A stretch of 64,000 nucleotides of DNA from Benincasa hispida (lineage: Eukaryota; Streptophyta; Magnoliopsida; Cucurbitales; Cucurbitaceae): the NCBI RefSeq assembly GCF_009727055.1, contig NC_052350.1, positions 15,417,320-15,481,319 on the forward strand. Direction: 5' to 3'. The first letter of the stretch is position 1, and each line of letters starts with the position of its first letter. The position numbers were made by a program, and so were the translations under genes. Shown here in pieces: positions 1 through 11,990 of this stretch. The notes under the pieces were generated by a model, which was not told the origin of the DNA, ran no database searches, and saw only the letters and a list, made by a program, of their open reading frames with translations.

Positions 1-1956
1 AACACTTCTTTCTAGAAATAGGTTTAGAAATGTCTTAGCTTACTTACCTTAAAATAACAGCTCAGAACTCCTCGTGGTTTGGCCGGAATCTTTAAATTCT
101 CAAGATTGGTTCAAGCTTACCCGATAGCTCAACCCTTCCGTATTTCCTTCAGTCTCCAGCCAGATTCCTTTGTGATTCTTCTCTGACAGTCCTACCTTGA
201 AAACTAGATACTCAGAGCTTTCGAATGGCTTTGGAATCACTCAAAACGCATGAATAGTTTGGGAGAACTTCTCATTCCAATTTGGTGCTACTTCATGACC
301 TCACTGTCGGATAACATTTCCACCTCTTAGTATTACTTGATCAACACGTGGTCTTGCTATCAATGCATGCTCTTCATGATTAACGCAAAGCTTCTTCAAA
401 ATCTTCCTCAAAACTCTTCTTAATGTCCCTTGAAGAGAATTTGTGTTAGGAACTAAAGATAAGCCTCGAGGTGGTATTTATAGGCCTTTGGCAACCGATC
501 CTCATCATCTTTTAAGACTTCAACATAAGATACCTCCTACTTAGAAACTTTTGGAGTGTCTTCACCTTGTTTTGCCGCCACCTACTTCCATGTCATTTCC
601 TACTTGCATGAAGTTGCGTTTTCTTTCTCATGCATAAATCCCCTTTGCATGAAACCCTATTTGTCCACCTCATTCTATCTTACGCTCATACTCTTCTCAG
701 TTTAACCCACTTATCCGGATGAATCTATCAGCCCATAGCTCTTCTTATCATCGCATCCCTCCAATTACATGGCCACATGCTTACTTGATCGCATGACTTA
801 ATCATCGCATCATCCTCCCTTGTGCCACACTAACCTCAAGTCATCGCAAGTTCTTGCTTAGCCGCATACTTCTCTCCTCGTATAACTCAACCTTGGGGCA
901 TGCGTTTAACTAGGACTATGACCATCACATCCCTTCCATCGCATGCTACTCATGCTAGCCTTGTTCTATGCGCCCACATGCCCCTCCTAACCTCGAATGT
1001 CCTTGGCTCATAATCAGTCTTAGCGCATAGAACATCATTACCACATGCCAGCCTTTGGGTCAAGCTAGGTCTCAAGTCAACGCCTCATGGTTTATCTTAT
1101 CACATGCCCTCACCGTATGCCTACTACCAATGTGCCCTTGCATCAATGCCCAAGGCTTGCCTTGCCATCGCCTAGCCTCTTACTAACATATCTCCTCATG
1201 ACTAACACAAGCATGGCCTTGTTGCTCACCAATGCTCATAGTCTGTCTCTTATACACATCTAGATGTGTATAAGAGACAGCCACCTAACCTCGCAAGCCT
1301 TGTGTGCCGCAAGCCCCATCAATGCATAGACACTACACTATGCGCCCATCATGGCTTGGCCCATCACATAGCTTCATCTGTAGCTCTTACGCATATTGCA
1401 CAGCCTTGCGCTCATCACCCGCTGCCTCAACTGCCTTGCTCCATCGTTTAGCTCTAGCGCACATTGCATAACCTTGCACTCATTGTATAGCTCATCGTCT
1501 AGCACCTACGCTCATCGTCTGGCACTATCGTCTGGCGCTATCGTGCAGCCTCACAAACAGCTATGTGATCGTCTTCGTGCACGCTTCAACGCTCAGCATC
1601 CACACTCGCGCGCAACCGAACGTGTCCTACTCGTGTCTGGCCCATCCTCGTCACTCAATGGCTCTTCCTCACTACTTGCTCACGCAACCTCTTGTCATCC
1701 CAACGTATGAGCAGCCCTTGTCATGCCAACGCTTGGGCAGCACCTCATGCCAACCCTCAGCCAACATGCGTCCATTATGGTTTCACCCATCGCTTGGTGT
1801 CTTGGCCGCATACCCTATACCAATGCATGGTGTCCTCATGCGTCTACCACATTAGCCAATATGACACCTTCCAATGTCAAGGTCAACGCATAGTCAACCT
1901 TCACCATGCACCCATGCCTCACAAGCCTCAATGCATGGTTGTCCTCGGCTTCAACA
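1..1956 (-). mobile_element. LTR of a retrotransposon (family F), cut by the window edge
   Basis: Read on the minus strand this stretch begins TGTTGAAGCC at 1956 and runs off the window at position 1. Its lower part (about 1-700) matches, in inverted orientation, the LTR at about 61800-62345. Shared landmarks are a TATA box (CTATAAATA on the minus strand, about 475-484) and the block around 'cctcgtggtttggccggaat' at 72-91. The upper part (700-1950) is a monotonous run of 'cgcat/catcg/gcgcat' words with no credible reading frame. The Ser/His-rich open frames here are chance products of that composition. A sequencing-adapter junction interrupts it at 1243-1280, so colinearity across that point is doubtful. 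Recognition as an LTR is inferred from the second copy, which ends in a typical TGACA terminus. Confidence 0.65.
1243..1280. other. Tn5 mosaic-end (Nextera) junction, sequencing artefact
   Basis: Positions 1243-1261 read CTGTCTCTTATACACATCT, the 19-bp Tn5 mosaic end. Positions 1262-1280 are its exact reverse complement. This 38-bp palindrome is the known circularisation junction of transposase-based mate-pair libraries and is not a plant sequence. It marks a read that entered the consensus untrimmed, so the sequence left and right of it may not be adjacent in the genome. Confidence 0.96.
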
Positions 1957-4200
1957 CTTAGCCAAATTTCCACCTGTTAAGCTCTAACTCAAAACTACTC
2001 AAATGTTTACTCCAATACTTAGAATTTTTCTTCCCTTCAACATAAGATTTAATTTATACTTGGTTAATTATTCTAATTACTTGCTTAAGTATGGAAATTT
2101 GGATCCAGGTTTCATAACTCATCACAAAATATATCCAATCAATTCAGCAGAAAAATAAGCAATCATAAAATCCTAAATAAACTATTGATTTGATTTTTGC
2201 AACAACTTCAAAGGTTTAGGACAACAGCCACGAAGGATGATCAATTATCCCTCCTTTGAATTGAGACTATCTCAGCTAATTATTAATTCCAGAATAACTC
2301 TTATTCATATAGCTCTTAGCTACCGTTAGTTTGGTCAATAAATCATTAACGCACTTAATTCATCCTATAATTGTGACCCTTTCATTTTCAAATTTCAAAG
2401 GTACGCTTCAAGAGTTTCTCGTTAGGAAAGACAACTATTGAAAATTAACGTAGGAAATCCTATCCATTTTTGGAATTTGCATTGTTCTGAAACCTATGAT
2501 TAGGCCCTCCAAAAGGATGGTCGCTCTAGGACGACACGCAGGCGGATCATAAAAATCTCACGACGTAACCTAATAAAGGAGACTATAGGATACATTAGCA
2601 CGTGTCTTTCTCCCACTTACTATGAACATTTCCCATATTCACCTGTATATTGACCCATGCAAACACTTTTCGAAGGGAGACCACGCCCAGGGCGACACAA
2701 AGTCGAGCATGATCTCACAATGTGAACTCTTAAGAACATGAGAGCTTAAAAATATATATCATATATATCATTTTTCTTCCACAAAAATGTTCTAATTATT
2801 TTAAGATTTTGTTATACTTAGCTAAATTCCGAATAATGAATCTATCTAAGTCTATGCCTATTATAACTCTTATAATAAGGTCTTTATACTGAAGTTCTAG
2901 CTGCATTAAACCATTTAATTTACCTAGTGACATTTCATTGCTAATAGGACCTTGGTTGATTCAACTTAGGTTTTGGTCTAGTTCCCAATTAGGAGGTGTT
3001 ACGTAAACCGTCAACTTAAATACCTCCAATCTGGACAGAACTGTATCGGTTGATTTCTCTGATAACCTTAATCCTATTTGTCCTACTTAGTCAATTTTAA
3101 AACTATTTTCAAAGAAACTAAGTAATTATTCTAATCTAATTAGAAATGTGATCTTAGATCTAATTAATTTTAAACAATTTAAAATTAATAAAAATATTTT
3201 CCCTAAGATTCTATGTTTGCATGCAACTCTTTGTTATAAGTTAGTGGTTGCTAATCATTAATTTTTATAACTATTACAAATTTTAATGATTAGTCTTATA
3301 ACATGCTCACTATGGTTTTAATTAATTAATAATCATATTTTAGTTTTAAAAAAATAAACCATATTACATGCATTTCATGTGTCATGTTCAATGTATATTG
3401 ATTTCAAATTAAATATAACATTTATATAATATTTTGAAAATCAACCAAGCATATTCATATACATTAATAAATATAACTAATTATATTTTCTAATTAATGT
3501 CATGCAACATGCTTTTCCAATTTCATATATTTAACATAACACATACATTAAATAAATATTAAAATTATAAATCATGCATTTCATACCATACATTATAACA
3601 CTTATAATATACAAAAAGAAATGCATGAACATGCTTAACCTAAGGTGGGATTTATTTAAATGACATCCACAAAGCATTTAAATAGCAAACGAACCTGCAA
3701 TTTTTGGCCCCTAAGATAAAATAAAGCAATAAATTACACTAATTTAGCTAGTTTTATCCTAAAAATTCTTCTGTCGCTCTAGAACCGGACTAGACTAACC
3801 TAAACCAACCTGAACTGGATCATCAACCTGCGAACCAAGCCAACCCAACCGAACCAGACCACCAACTAAACCGCAGTTGAACCGAACCCGCTTTACTAAC
3901 CCTAATTCTCTATAGAATTGTGTAGGGATGTAGAATGTCAGCAAAATTGCACTTTTTTTTTTGCCAAAATGATCTCGATCTTCATCAACACGAACCCTAA
4001 TTCTAGACCCAGAGGAACAATATACAATAATAATGCCCAGGAAACACATGGGCCTTTACATTGATCATATCAAAATTGTAAATCTAAGGCCAAATATTAC
4101 AGAAAACATTCAATTACAAACCATAACATTCATAATACAGTAAATCCCACCAAGCCAATGGAAAAAAAAAATTAAATGGCCAAATTGATAATACGATTTA
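1957..4200. other. Repeat-derived AT-rich DNA, no gene
   Basis: No reading frame here resembles a protein. From about 2040 to 3660 the sequence looks like decayed LTR-element DNA, but I cannot name a family. From about 3640 to 4200 it is probably the internal region just after the primer binding site of element A, read on the minus strand. That part includes a run of pyrimidine/purine-biased 'aaccgaacc/ccaacc' words at 3780-3900, common in non-coding leader regions of LTR elements. The short minus-strand open frames at 3795-4049 and 4172-4414 have no recognisable domain. Confidence 0.4.
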
Positions 4201-4212
4201 GCTCTGATACCA
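4201..4212 (-). other. Primer binding site of element A
   Basis: On the minus strand this reads TGGTATCAGAGC, the standard complement of the 3' end of initiator tRNA-Met used to prime many plant LTR retrotransposons. It lies two bases beyond the CA end of LTR A, exactly where a primer binding site belongs. It fixes A as an LTR in minus orientation with internal sequence at lower coordinates. Confidence 0.85.
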
Positions 4213-4214
4213 AT

Positions 4215-6073
4215 TGATGGGATGAAAACACTAGGCACAATAGTAAGCCAAAACACATAACCCAAACGTATTTAAAATTGACATTTAAAACAGAACAATT
4301 TTGCATTGGAATAAAACAAGAAAAATAGATTAAGCATACAATTTCCAAAAACCTAATTGCAAGTCTTTTGGGAATTCTATGGAATTCATACGAATTGAGA
4401 ATGGGCACTACCACTTTGAGTTCTCCCTATTTTTTTAGAAAAATTGAGGAGATGAGAATTATGGGATTCTCCTTTTTTCCTTTATGGAATTGGTAGGAAG
4501 AATGAAGAAAAAATGCAAAGAATTTTCTCATCGATCAAATTGATATTTACTATTGTTTTTTTTTCTTTTGTTTCGATACAGAGAGAATGAGAGAGAGGGT
4601 GAAAGTGAGAAACCTAGGATTCATCTCGCGTCGAGTAACTCCCCTACGTGAGGAATTCTATTTTATTTAATTAAAATTAAATAAAATTATTTATTTTATT
4701 TAATTAAATAAATAAAAACCAATAACCATGTAATCATATTTAAATGTTTCCCTCTCACATAACCTATAGTGTTAACGTGCATCTAATGTGCATAATTTTA
4801 ACCTAGAGTTTTGATTTAATCAATTTAATTAAATTCAAAATTCAATTCAATTAAATAATTAATTAATCATCCAATTAAATATCACATATTTAATTTAAAT
4901 TTCCTATTTAAATCATATTCAAATATATTTCTCTCATTTAACGTATAGTTTTAATGCGCATCCAATGCACATTATTTTTAACTTATAGTTTTCAATATGA
5001 ATCTTATTAATATTAAATTAATATTTGAACTCCTTTCAAATATTTCGTTCTCTCATTTATTAATTTTGAATCATATCCAAAATTAATAATAAAGTCTAAA
5101 ATTAAACTTTGTATTAAAATGTATCAACATACATTAAAAAAAAAAAACTCCCAATTCTGAATTTGAATATTTCAAATTCAATTTAATGATAAATTACATC
5201 AATATCCTTTACAAGTTAGGAAGGAGATCTAATGGAACTATAGATCAGAAACTCCAACGATGTGAGATTAATTAGCTAAACTCATTAACTAAATTAATCA
5301 ATATTCGTTAACTGTGGGTCACTGTGGGTACACTCTAGTTAAGACCCACAATTACAAATAGAAACCCCTCTCGGGCCAATGAGAGGGTAGGGCTCTTTGT
5401 TCAAGTCCCCGAGACACGACTTAAAGAAACACTCATCTACTTACCCTAAAGTTGGAAAGGAGTGAAAACCATCTTGTATGATTATGTTCCCAGCTACCCA
5501 CTTGGTCTTATCTCAAAATTGTAGGCATATTGAGTCGGCAAACTAGCCACTTTCACCCATACAAATCAAAAAGACAATCCCTCTTAAACAGGAGTTCATA
5601 ATATACTCAGAAGTAAGACTAAGTTGCCTAGGTAATCCTAATGAAATAGAAATATAACTAGTCAACGTAATTACATTTAGTGGTTACTATTTCATGGTCC
5701 AGTCTTGTGCAAACTCATTGCCCAGGATACCTCCACTCGCGTGTCTCATGCACGAACATGTTGGATCATTGCGTTTGTATCAACTACAAAGTGGGTCGTA
5801 TCTATACAGTTACTAGGATAAGGTACCCAACCTTACCCCTATAATATAGACCCTTTAGGTTATATCTTGAACATTAATCCCTATATGTCTCTACATACAG
5901 TTCAAGACTCATAAGACGGCTTAGGATGTTAGTTATTGGATTTTAGGATTAATAAGACAAAATTAAATAAAACATCAATAACACTTATTGAGAAAAATAT
6001 TAATAACTATTTATTAATGACGGTCATTTAATTACATTCATTATCTATGAGTTTTAGGGCATAAAACCCAATA
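4215..6073 (-). mobile_element. LTR A (about 1.86 kb)
   Basis: The minus-strand start matches the 'gttTTATGCCCTAAAACTC' block seen at the head of LTR B. Its end (CATCCCATCA) abuts the primer binding site at 4201-4212. A conserved middle section at about 5215-5900 ('gagattaattagctaaactcatta', 'cattaactgtgggt', 'gtccccgagacacgac', 'gtactagg') is shared with LTRs B, C and D at clear but imperfect identity. No coding capacity is visible. The upper boundary is within a few bases of 6073. It is the same family as B, C, D and the plus-strand copy at 8499-11547. Confidence 0.75.
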
Positions 6074-6299
6074 AAATGATCTACAGATCAAAAGCTCCAA
6101 CGATATAAGATTAATGAGGAATGATTTCATCGGGCCCTTACATCTTATTCAGATTAAAACGTAAAGCTAAGTGTAAAAAATTGTAAACGTCTAATATTGC
6201 AAACCTTCATTCAAAATGCAAATTATAGACTCACCTTTCTACACTGATTTTTGTTTCCACGAAAAAACCAATATGTAAGAAATTGGCTCTGATACCAAT
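6074..6299 (-). mobile_element. Short internal segment between LTRs B and A, with primer binding site
   Basis: The minus strand reads TGGTATCAGAGC at 6286-6297, directly after LTR B, and then only about 210 bp remain before LTR A starts. Words such as 'gtaagggcccgatg' resemble 'gtaaaggcccatgtg' in the segment after the primer site of A, so this may be the same leader, truncated. About 45 bp next to LTR A (6075-6120, 'ctacagatca..agctccaacga') look like a scrap of the LTR itself. No protein is encoded. Confidence 0.6.
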
Positions 6300-8274
6300 T
6301 GTAGGGATCAAATCTCGAGCGAAATCGTTAGGATTGCCTTGCATTCAATTTTCCAATTTAAATGAAACAAAAACAATAAGCTAAAACATAGAATAAAACG
6401 ATAAACAACATATATTATGTATTACAACATGCTTTAAGGAGGAAGAAACAAAGGGATGAACGGTTCTTACCTTTATAGACTTCCAAGCTCCCGAAATTCC
6501 TCTTGTTCTTGGCACGAATGTCTCCTCAACGATCATCGACACTACCACAAAAATAACCTTGTTATTCTCTAGAATTCCAAGAGTTGGATGAGTGGTCACC
6601 AACCCTTGAAAGAGAAAGAGGTAGAGAGATTGTAGAGAATGTTAAGAGAAATTAATTTATGAAGGCTAGGGTATATTTTTCAAAAAAATAATTTTTGCCC
6701 TAGATGGACTAATAAGATGATTATATATGGGGAAGGGTTTATCCCTTCTCCAAGCATTTTCCTTTTTACTCTTCATGCCAATTAATTAAATAACCCCTTA
6801 TTTAATTAATTGGCACATTATTAAACAACCATGTATTAAATCTAATTTAATATATATATTTAATCAATTAATATATATAAACATCACATGTTTATATTCC
6901 TTTACCTCTCTATCATTTCTTAATCAATTAATTAACCATTGATCAATCAATTAAGTAACTATATTAAATCATATTTAATATAGAGTTAATTAACATATAA
7001 ATATCACGTATTTATATGTATACATCTCTTTAGGAATCCAATTCGTATAAATCTAATATTTGAATCTCATTCAAATATATCTCTCTTACATGATTTGAAT
7101 TATAGATCATATTCATAATTAATTATATATTAATCACATCAAAATACAATTTCCTCAATTGATTTCAACAATTCAAATCATTCCTCATTAATATCCTTTA
7201 GTGAGCTAACAAGTGGACTTGGTGAATCTACAGATCAGAAACTCTAACGATGTGAGATTAATTGGCTAAACTCATTAACCAAATTAATCAATATTCATTA
7301 ACTGTGGGTACACTCCACTAAAGACTCACAACTGCACTCTTTTTACCGTAGATATATTTCTGTGTCCACGGATATAGACCACTAACAACAAGTTAGTCCT
7401 TCATAACTATTTGTAACACCAACTGGATCAAATTACCATCTTACCCTTGGTTACCTTTGTATCCTTAAGTACTAGTGCTTCTCTAATGAACAACATGTTT
7501 AAGGTATAACTATTAAACAAAAACCCCTCTCGGATCCGTGAGAGGGTAGGATCCTTTTTTCAAGTCCCAGAGACACCATTTGAGGGAACACTCATCTACT
7601 TATTCTAAAATTAGAAAGAAGTGAATTCCATCTTTTATTATTATGTTTCTAGTTCCCCTACCCAAAATGGTAGGCTTATTGAGTTGGAAAATTGGCCACC
7701 CTTACCCATACAAATCTAAGAACAATCCTTCGTGGATAGAAGTTCATAATACACTTGAGATTAAAATTAGGTTACCTAGGTCATCCTATTGAAATAGAAA
7801 CCTAACTAGTCAATGGTGCTACATCTAGTAGTTACTATTTCGTGGTCTGGTCTTATGCAAACTCATTACATAGGATACCCTCACTCGCATGTCACCTACA
7901 TAAACGCGTTGGATCATTGCATTTGTATCAAATAGAAAGTGGGTCGTATCCATAGTGTCACTAGGATAACGTACCCAACCTTATCCCTATACATAGACCC
8001 ATTAGGTTGTATCTTGAACATTAATCGCTATATGTCTCCCATATAGTTCAAGACCCATAAGACAGCCTTGGATATTAGTTTATTGGATTTAGGGTTATTA
8101 AGACAAATAAAATATAAGACAATTAATAACATTTATTGAATCAACATTGATAACTCTTTACTAATGGCGTAACACAATCAATAACATTTATTGAAATAAC
8201 ATCAATAACTTTTTATTAAGACGGACAATTAATTACATTTACTATCTACGAGTTTTAGGGCATAAAACCAAACA
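6300..8274 (-). mobile_element. LTR B (about 1.98 kb)
   Basis: Plus-strand ends are TGTAGGG at 6300 and ACCAAACA at 8274, giving a TG..CA element of 1975 bp. It is followed on the minus strand by a primer binding site (6286-6297). It shares the conserved middle (about 7200-8060) with LTR A. That section includes 'ctctcggatccgtgagagggtagg', paralleled by 'ctctcgggccaatgagagggtagg' in A. It probably served as a 5' LTR. No coding sequence was recognised. Confidence 0.8.
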
Positions 8275-8498
8275 AAATTCAGAAAACGAATGAGTGCTAG
8301 ATGAGGGGGTAGGGAGGCGGACGATTGAAATTTCTACCAGCCAGAGTACATATGTTGGAATAACCACCTCGTATTGGCTACGGAAGAAGTTTTGATAGGT
8401 CATCGAAGATTTTGTCGAAATTTTTGCAGAGAGAGAATTTAAGGTTTCAGCGAATTTTAAATGGGAAAACAAAAGAAGAAGGGGAAGGGATTTTCGAT
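8275..8498. other. Spacer between LTR B and the plus-strand LTR
   Basis: About 220 bp with no gene. A short minus-strand open frame covers 8242-8472 but overlaps the LTR B end and shows no domain. I see no repeat terminus beyond those of its neighbours. Confidence 0.4.
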
Positions 8499-11400
8499 TG
8501 GGGTTGATGCCCTAAATCTCGTAGGGTCCTATCATTTTTAATTGTAATATACAAATGATGCGTTCTGTTCATGCGATGAAATAATAATACTTATGAGAAT
8601 TAAATGCTTAGTTTTCTTCAATCAAACCCAAGTGCAAATCTGACCAAAGTTCCTGGTGAGTCCAGGATCGAACGTAGGGATTGCTAGTAAGTATGCGATG
8701 AAACTAAAAATATGATCTTTGCATGTGTTAAAAATGTTCTCGAGTAATTGAATAAGTAAACTTAAACCTAAATATGCAATGGGGATTATGTCTAAAGTGA
8801 AGCAGTGTGAGTTGGATAACAGTTATGCGATAGGAAGGTTAAGAAGAACTTTCACTAACATTTTCTAAATAATTGAATGAAATATGCGATCAAGCTATAC
8901 ACTCAATGTTACACCTAGCACTTCTCAGTGTCTTTTGCCACATTATCTTATCTCTAAGATATAAGCAATAGGTGTAATATGCAGATAATGTACTTATTTC
9001 TAGGGAACATTTTCTCTCGTTTTATGAGGTCTTAATCTAAATTTTCTCAAACTTAGATTAGCTTTACTTAGAACAATTTCTCAATTGATTCAAGCAACAA
9101 ATATAAGCATGTATAAAAAAACAAGTTGATCGCATGATTCCTCCAGTTATTTAGTTAAGTTAGCTACAACCTTCTCAACCCATGAAGAGATCTAGCTATG
9201 CATGATATTGGTGGAAAGGATAGACAAGATGTATAACAAACATGTATTCATATTGCAATTCTAAATTTGTCAATACAAGAAATACAATACAAATATACAA
9301 AAAGAGAAAAGGGTCAAAAAGTCAAGCCGTGGTTCGTAATGTCTTGCTTCCTTCGGCTTGTTTTATAGCTGTTTCCTTAGATAATCGAACAGAATAATCT
9401 TCTTCTTTCCCTAGAGTCCTAAGCTCTCACCAAGAAGTTTCTATGGAAGAACGATAGGGGTTTCAAGCAGAATCCCTTCTCAGGGTATTCTTCTTGTCTC
9501 CCACAATGTATCTCTTAGTATAATAAGAACTTCGAACTCAGAATTCTAATAACTAATGACTAAGTCCTTTCACTATTCATATATCTTTCTGCATGGAATT
9601 TGCATGGGTATTTATAGGTATTTACGATCACTACTTTTCTTAAGCTCATGATTGCGTTGATGGGGCGCATTAAATTCCATATCCTGTTGCGCTGGCTGCA
9701 ACGTGTCAGTGGTTCACTGAATCTTCAACATAGCTTTCCTGTTAGCCACCAATGCAACTTGTAATGTGACACCCACCGCCCATGTCATGTCATGCCTCGT
9801 CGCTTGCAGCCTATGCGATCGTCTTCATTTTCTTTTCAGACTGCTTCTTGCTTTGAACGCATTAATGGGCATGCAATCACGCGATCATCAGACTTCAGAA
9901 GGGTATACTGCACAGTAGCGAAATTAGTCTGGAATTTAAATATGTTATGCGTTAGAAGTAAGTGATCGCATGCTTTTCTTTTTGTATAAATTTATTGGCA
10001 AAATTTATCTAAGTTGTGTGTCTTTGCCTTATTATTTTAAATTAAAGAGATATAATAACTTGTATTTTTACAAGTTATCAACAAATATTTTATTTATGTA
10101 ATAAAATATTTGATGTTTTATTTCAAAATTAGTTGCATTAACCACAAACCAATAAACTAACATCCAAGGTTATCTTGTAGCTTAAACTGGATCATGTTTA
10201 AGTGATAACCTAAATGGTTTGTAGTATATGGATTATCCTGGTGACATTATGAATACGACTTACTTTGTAGATGTTACAACTGTTGTAAAGTGCTACAAAT
10301 GATCTAATCCAAATCATTCATGTGGATACATGTGCGCAGGGGTATTCTATACAAAGAAGTTTGTATAAGACCGAACCATGAAATGTTTAATCTCATTATA
10401 TAACGTCGTTCATAATAGAGACTTACATTTCACCAGGATGGCCATAGGTTACATGAATGAATCCTGAGTGAGTTGTGAACTCCTACCTATGAAGGTGGTC
10501 CTTTGATTTGTATGGGTGAGAATGTTGGGGTTGATGCCCTAAATCTCGTAGGGTCCTATTTAAATTAAAGAGTTTAGTTAATTATTCACGCCTGGTTAGA
10601 GCTTCAAGCTACAGGTCCATGAAGTCCCCTCGGTAGCTCAGTGGGTTTTAATGAGAATCGGTTTTTGGATTAATTTGAATTGTTCAAGTTAATTGAGGAA
10701 ATTAATTATATGTGATATAATTAATTTAATTTAATTATATATGATATAATTATTATAATGTATTTGATACATTATAATATTAAGTATTTATGAGACGAAA
10801 TGAATATTTGAATATGATTCAAATATTAATTATATGATTTGGATTCATATGGTTAAAATTAATATAAATGTGATTTATATTAAAAGTCATTTGTAAGAGA
10901 AAGGAAACCATAGGTTATATTTTATATGATATAATATTAAATCTATAGGCTATATGTTATGTTTTATATAACATATAGTTTAATATATATTATATGGTAA
11001 GGTAGTTATCATGTGAATATATATCAAATAATTTAATAAATAAAAAAATAAATTTTATTTAATTTTATTTATTTATTGAATTAATGTTATTTGGCAAGGA
11101 GTTGTAACTCCTTCCCCCTCTTTCTCTCCAAATCGTGTATGTGGGTTAGTTACACTTTCTTCTTCTCTGTGTGGTGAAGAAAGAAAACATAGAAAAAACA
11201 CACGAGGTAGTTCTGATATCTCATATTAGATCTCAAGCTTTTCTTCTTTTCTCCTCTCCAAATCCCTTCCCTCACCAAAATAGTCAGAACCCACTCTTCC
11301 TGGATTCTCATCCAGAGAATACCGAGGTTGCTTTTGTGGTAGTGCCCTTTTTGGTGTTCGTGATTTTTACAGTGAAGAGGAAACGTGAAGATTTCGTTCT

Positions 11401-11547
11401 TCAAGGGTAAGTCTTCTATTCCTTTTTTCTCTTCTTAGTTTCTCAAGCATGTTTAATTAAATGCATGATCTGTTCTATTTCTCTGTAAAATTATGTTCTG
11501 TAAATTTTTTAGAATTAGAATGATCCACTTCCACTGCGGACCCTTCA
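8499..11547 (+). mobile_element. Plus-strand LTR of the A-D family, rearranged and interrupted
   Basis: The head is at 8499-8555 ('ttggggttgatgccctaaa') and the LTR resumes at 10086 after a 1.5-kb insertion. It follows LTR order ('cacaaaccaataaac', 'gatttgtatgggtg') to 10524. At 10525 the first ~37 bases of the LTR start again, after which the sequence jumps to the LTR's middle ('aagagtttagttaattattcac') and runs to a plausible end at 11547 (GCGGACCCTTCA). So about 430 bp of the expected interior, judged against LTR C, is replaced by a second copy of the LTR's own head. A plus-strand frame at 11171-11410 and its shadow are not genes. Confidence 0.7.
8556..10080 (-). mobile_element. Solo LTR X (1525 bp) with perfect 5-bp target duplication
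   Basis: The element is bounded by TGATGCG at 8556 and GTTATCA at 10080 and flanked on both sides by ACAAA (8551-8555 and 10081-10085). Removing it and one ACAAA restores a continuous plus-strand LTR of the A-D family. Read on the minus strand it starts TGATAACTTG and contains a short hairpin (ATAACTTG..CAAGTTAT, about 10055-10078). No primer site or coding region accompanies it, so it is a solo LTR left by LTR-LTR recombination. The interior contains 'gatcgcatg/atgcgat' words like those in family F. Confidence 0.85.
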
Positions 11548-11990
11548 CAGGGAACCTAAATTTTATAGGTGTTAGTGGACGCGTGGGTTAATGCATGACA
11601 TTAGCATAATTATGGCGCATTAAAAGAATGGAAGATGTGACGTCATGTCAGGAGCACACGTGATTGACGTCTTTTCAAATCCCACTAATGGTCAAAAACC
11701 TTCCAGGTACCCTCTCCTACGATTAGCGTGTTAGATGCGGTGATTTGTCACCTCTCCGCATTCTACATTGATCACAACTCTCATTTGTTTTTCCCATAAA
11801 TTTAATGTTCAATCAAACCATTCAAAAATCATCGCAACTACTTTCAAATAGCCAATTTCCACAAAATTCAAGCAGTTCAAATAAAAGAAAATTATAAAAT
11901 TAAGAAAGCAAGATATAAAGTAAAGATACAAAAGAGTTAGGATGTGTCCTTGGTGAGATATCATTATTTTTGCCACAAGAATTGTCCATC
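11548..11990. other. 3' untranslated part of the gypsy element, no gene
   Basis: This lies downstream of the integrase region of the minus-strand gypsy element. It has no recognisable domain in six frames and is probably the element's 3' leader or a remnant of its 3' LTR. It holds a palindromic 'gacgtc' pair around 11640-11672, whose meaning is unclear. Confidence 0.35.

Noticed and set aside
1266..1961. Chain of overlapping plus-strand open frames rich in Ser, His and Leu
   Set aside because: They are translations of the low-complexity LTR sequence, and one begins inside the adapter junction. No domain, no splice structure.
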